The notes under the pieces were generated by a model. It ran no database searches and was not told the origin of the DNA. It was given only the letters and a program-made list of their open reading frames with translations. This document shows positions 34,522-35,646 of a stretch of DNA of 35,646 nucleotides, piece by piece (position 1 is the first letter of the stretch; each line of letters opens with the position of its first letter). Origin of the DNA: Candidatus Ozemibacteraceae bacterium (lineage in GTDB: Bacteria; Muiribacteriota; Ozemobacteria; Ozemobacterales; Ozemobacteraceae); assembly GCA_937998695.1 (NCBI GenBank), contig CALLCO010000086.1:1-35646 (forward strand), given 5' to 3'. A program made the translations under genes and the position numbers.

Positions 34522-34950
34522 ATGGCCCTGGAAATCGTCGATGTCCCGGTCTCTGGAGTGAATGGTCCCCGACGCATCCCCAAGCGGGAACTCGGCAAGG
34601 ATGACTTCCTGCTGCTGCTGACCAAACAGCTGCAGAACCAGGATCCCCTGCAGCCCGCCGACAACCTGCAATTCATCAGTCAGATGGCCAACTTCAGCAC
34701 CCTCGAACAGATGACCAACATGACCAAGACCCTCGAAAAGTTCCTGGCGACGACCACCAGTTCCTACAAGGCCGAAGCCATGAGCTACCTGGGAATGAAG
34801 GTCACCGCCACACCCAATGGCACCGCCGATACGATCACCGGCACGGTGCGGGCGATCCGGTTCGAGAACGGAGCGGCCGTTCTGCGCGTCGGCGATCGGG
34901 AGGTGAAGCTCGCGGAGATCGAAAGAATCGAGTTCCCGGAAGCCACCTGA
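34522..34950 (+). CDS. flgD: Flagellar hook assembly scaffold FlgD (short form)
   Basis: A 142-residue cap protein needed to polymerise the hook. The N-terminal half has the FlgD signature: LGKDDFLLLLTKQLQNQDPL, QPADNLQFISQMANFSTLEQM. The C-terminal half (about 90-140) is a compact beta domain (MKVTATPNGT, TGTVRAIRFENGAAVLRVGD), shorter than the enterobacterial Tudor-plus-fibronectin region and like the short FlgD of Gram-positive bacteria and spirochaetes. AAGGAGG precedes the ATG. Order after fliK and before the TIGR02530-type gene supports the call. Confidence 0.93.
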   Translation: MALEIVDVPVSGVNGPRRIPKRELGKDDFLLLLTKQLQNQDPLQPADNLQFISQMANFSTLEQMTNMTKTLEKFLATTTSSYKAEAMSYLGMKVTATPNGTADTITGTVRAIRFENGAAVLRVGDREVKLAEIERIEFPEAT

Positions 34951-35031
34951 GGCAAACAAACCCTGGGAACGACGGAGGTTCCCTCGCCGACCACGGAACC
35001 CGACACGAAAGGATGGTGATCTTGCCCTCGT
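34951..35031 (+). repeat. Spacer with first copy of an A-rich flagellar intergenic motif and a hairpin
   Basis: GGCAAACAAACCCT at 34951-34964 begins right after the flgD stop and is followed by a stem GGGAAC/GTTCCC (34965-34983). Related copies occur at 35443-35455 and 35514-35530 after the next gene. Confidence 0.4.
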
Positions 35032-35439
35032 ATGGACCCCCGCTTGCTCATCGGCCCTAGAATCCCGCTGACTGGACCGAATCCGGGGCGGACCGTCGGA
35101 GCGACCTCTCCTGGCGCCAACCAACCCGGAGCGTTCGGTCGGGTGTTGCAGCAAGTGCTGCAGCAGCCGTCCGCCCCCCAGGGGCTCGCCGTCTCCCAGC
35201 ACGCCGAGAAGCGGCTGCAGGAACGGGGGATTCCCTTCGGAGCCGACACGCGGGCCCTTCTGGCCGACACCATCGACGAGCTGCGCGCCAAGGGCGCCCG
35301 CGATTCGTTGGTGATCACCAACGACGGGGCCTTCCTGGTCAACGTGCCGAGCCGCACCCTGGTGACCGCCCTGGACATCGGAGAGATGCAGGATCGGATC
35401 GTCACCCAGATCGACAGTGTCAGCGTCAAGACGCGCTGA
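35032..35439 (+). CDS. TIGR02530-type flagellar operon protein
   Basis: A 135-residue small protein of the family found between flgD and flgE in many Firmicutes and other deep lineages. Family-like segments are FGRVLQQVL, then SQHAEKRLQERGI, the helix DTIDELRAKGARDSLVITND, AFLVNVPSRTLVTALD and the ending RIVTQIDSVSV. The exact role is not known; position suggests hook assembly. The first about 35 residues are Pro/Gly-rich. The Shine-Dalgarno is unusual: AAAGGATGGTGA lies about 14 bases before the ATG, further than normal; no other in-frame start is better. Cytoplasmic, with no signal or membrane span. Confidence 0.85.
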   Translation: MDPRLLIGPRIPLTGPNPGRTVGATSPGANQPGAFGRVLQQVLQQPSAPQGLAVSQHAEKRLQERGIPFGADTRALLADTIDELRAKGARDSLVITNDGAFLVNVPSRTLVTALDIGEMQDRIVTQIDSVSVKTR

Positions 35440-35646
35440 CGAGGCAAACAACCCTAAGAGAGACACGATGACGTAAGGAAGCAGACAACGCCGGTTCGCG
35501 AAGATCGGGCCCAGGCAAAACAAATCCCCTATCAGACAGAAACGGAACGGCCGGACCCCGTGAACAGGGGAAGCCGTCGCGACGCCCGACCGACAGAGGG
35601 CGTCCTCCCTCCGGTCTTCGTGAGCCCGACCGTGCACGGTCGGGAG
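35440..35646 (+). other. Hairpin-rich non-coding leader running off the window end
   Basis: No gene was seen in these 207 bases. They contain two further copies of the A-rich motif (GGCAAACAACCCT at 35443-35455; a longer variant at 35514-35530), a stem CCCC/GGGG (35556-35570), a stem GACGCCC/GGGCGTC (35581-35604) and a perfect 20-base palindrome CCCGACCGTGCACGGTCGGG (35625-35644). It is probably the 5' leader or promoter region of the next flagellar gene (flgE expected) or a terminator region. Confidence 0.4.

Noticed and set aside
35013-35060. 15-codon frame starting ATG-GTG-ATC upstream of the TIGR02530-type gene
   Set aside because: The Shine-Dalgarno-like GAAAGG is too close to the ATG and the peptide has no notable features; probably chance.

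Overview
The window (35.6 kb, GC-rich at roughly 60-65% by eye) looks like a chromosomal piece of a diderm, flagellated bacterium. Secreted proteins with signal peptides, a lipoprotein, a beta-barrel ending in Phe, large multi-domain receptor cyclases, and a hook cluster in the order fliK-flgD-TIGR02530-type gene would fit a lineage such as Candidatus Riflebacteria/Ozemobacteria or another deep diderm phylum. This placement is an inference from gene content only. No tRNA, rRNA, CRISPR array, insertion sequence or phage gene was recognised.

Left part, + strand (1-8302): the 3' end of rimO, then pgsA and pgpA overlapping in one operon (phosphatidylglycerol synthesis), then a stand-alone pilin-like protein, then two very large overlapping receptor nucleotide-cyclase genes. 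The two cyclases have the same layout (TM - outside domain - two TMs - outside domain - TM - HAMP - class III cyclase). Their active sites are degenerate in complementary ways: the first keeps both metal-binding Asp but has lost the purine-binding and transition-state Asn positions, and the second has lost the first metal Asp (Asp to Ser) but keeps Lys, Thr, Asn and Arg. This predicts an obligate heterodimer with one working and one dead site, as in the C1/C2 halves of mammalian adenylate cyclases. It is the most interesting system in the window.

Middle, - strand (8436-22926): a 283-bp near-palindromic repeat and a strong terminator; a gingipain-type C25 protease; a GT-C-like membrane protein translationally coupled to RNase D; a third cyclase (CHASE2 type) with a complete canonical active site, which serves as an internal control; a GH57 branching enzyme (DUF1957); a DUF4912 protein with a Rho-N-like domain; an overlooked 36-aa membrane peptide; a TPR protein; and a TIM-barrel-like protein. 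The GH57, DUF4912 and CHASE2 cyclase genes form a head-to-tail run that may link glucan metabolism with cAMP signalling.

Right part: a 57-aa protein (+), then a three-gene - strand envelope operon (secreted FecR-domain protein, beta-barrel with a helical N-terminal domain, and a 1,112-aa lipoprotein with Ig-like repeats) with a good promoter at 30466-30495 and a UUCG-loop terminator at 23308-23330. An M23 peptidase gene follows (-), divergent from the flagellar genes fliK, flgD and the TIGR02530-like gene (+). The last 200 bases are a hairpin-rich non-coding leader cut by the window end.
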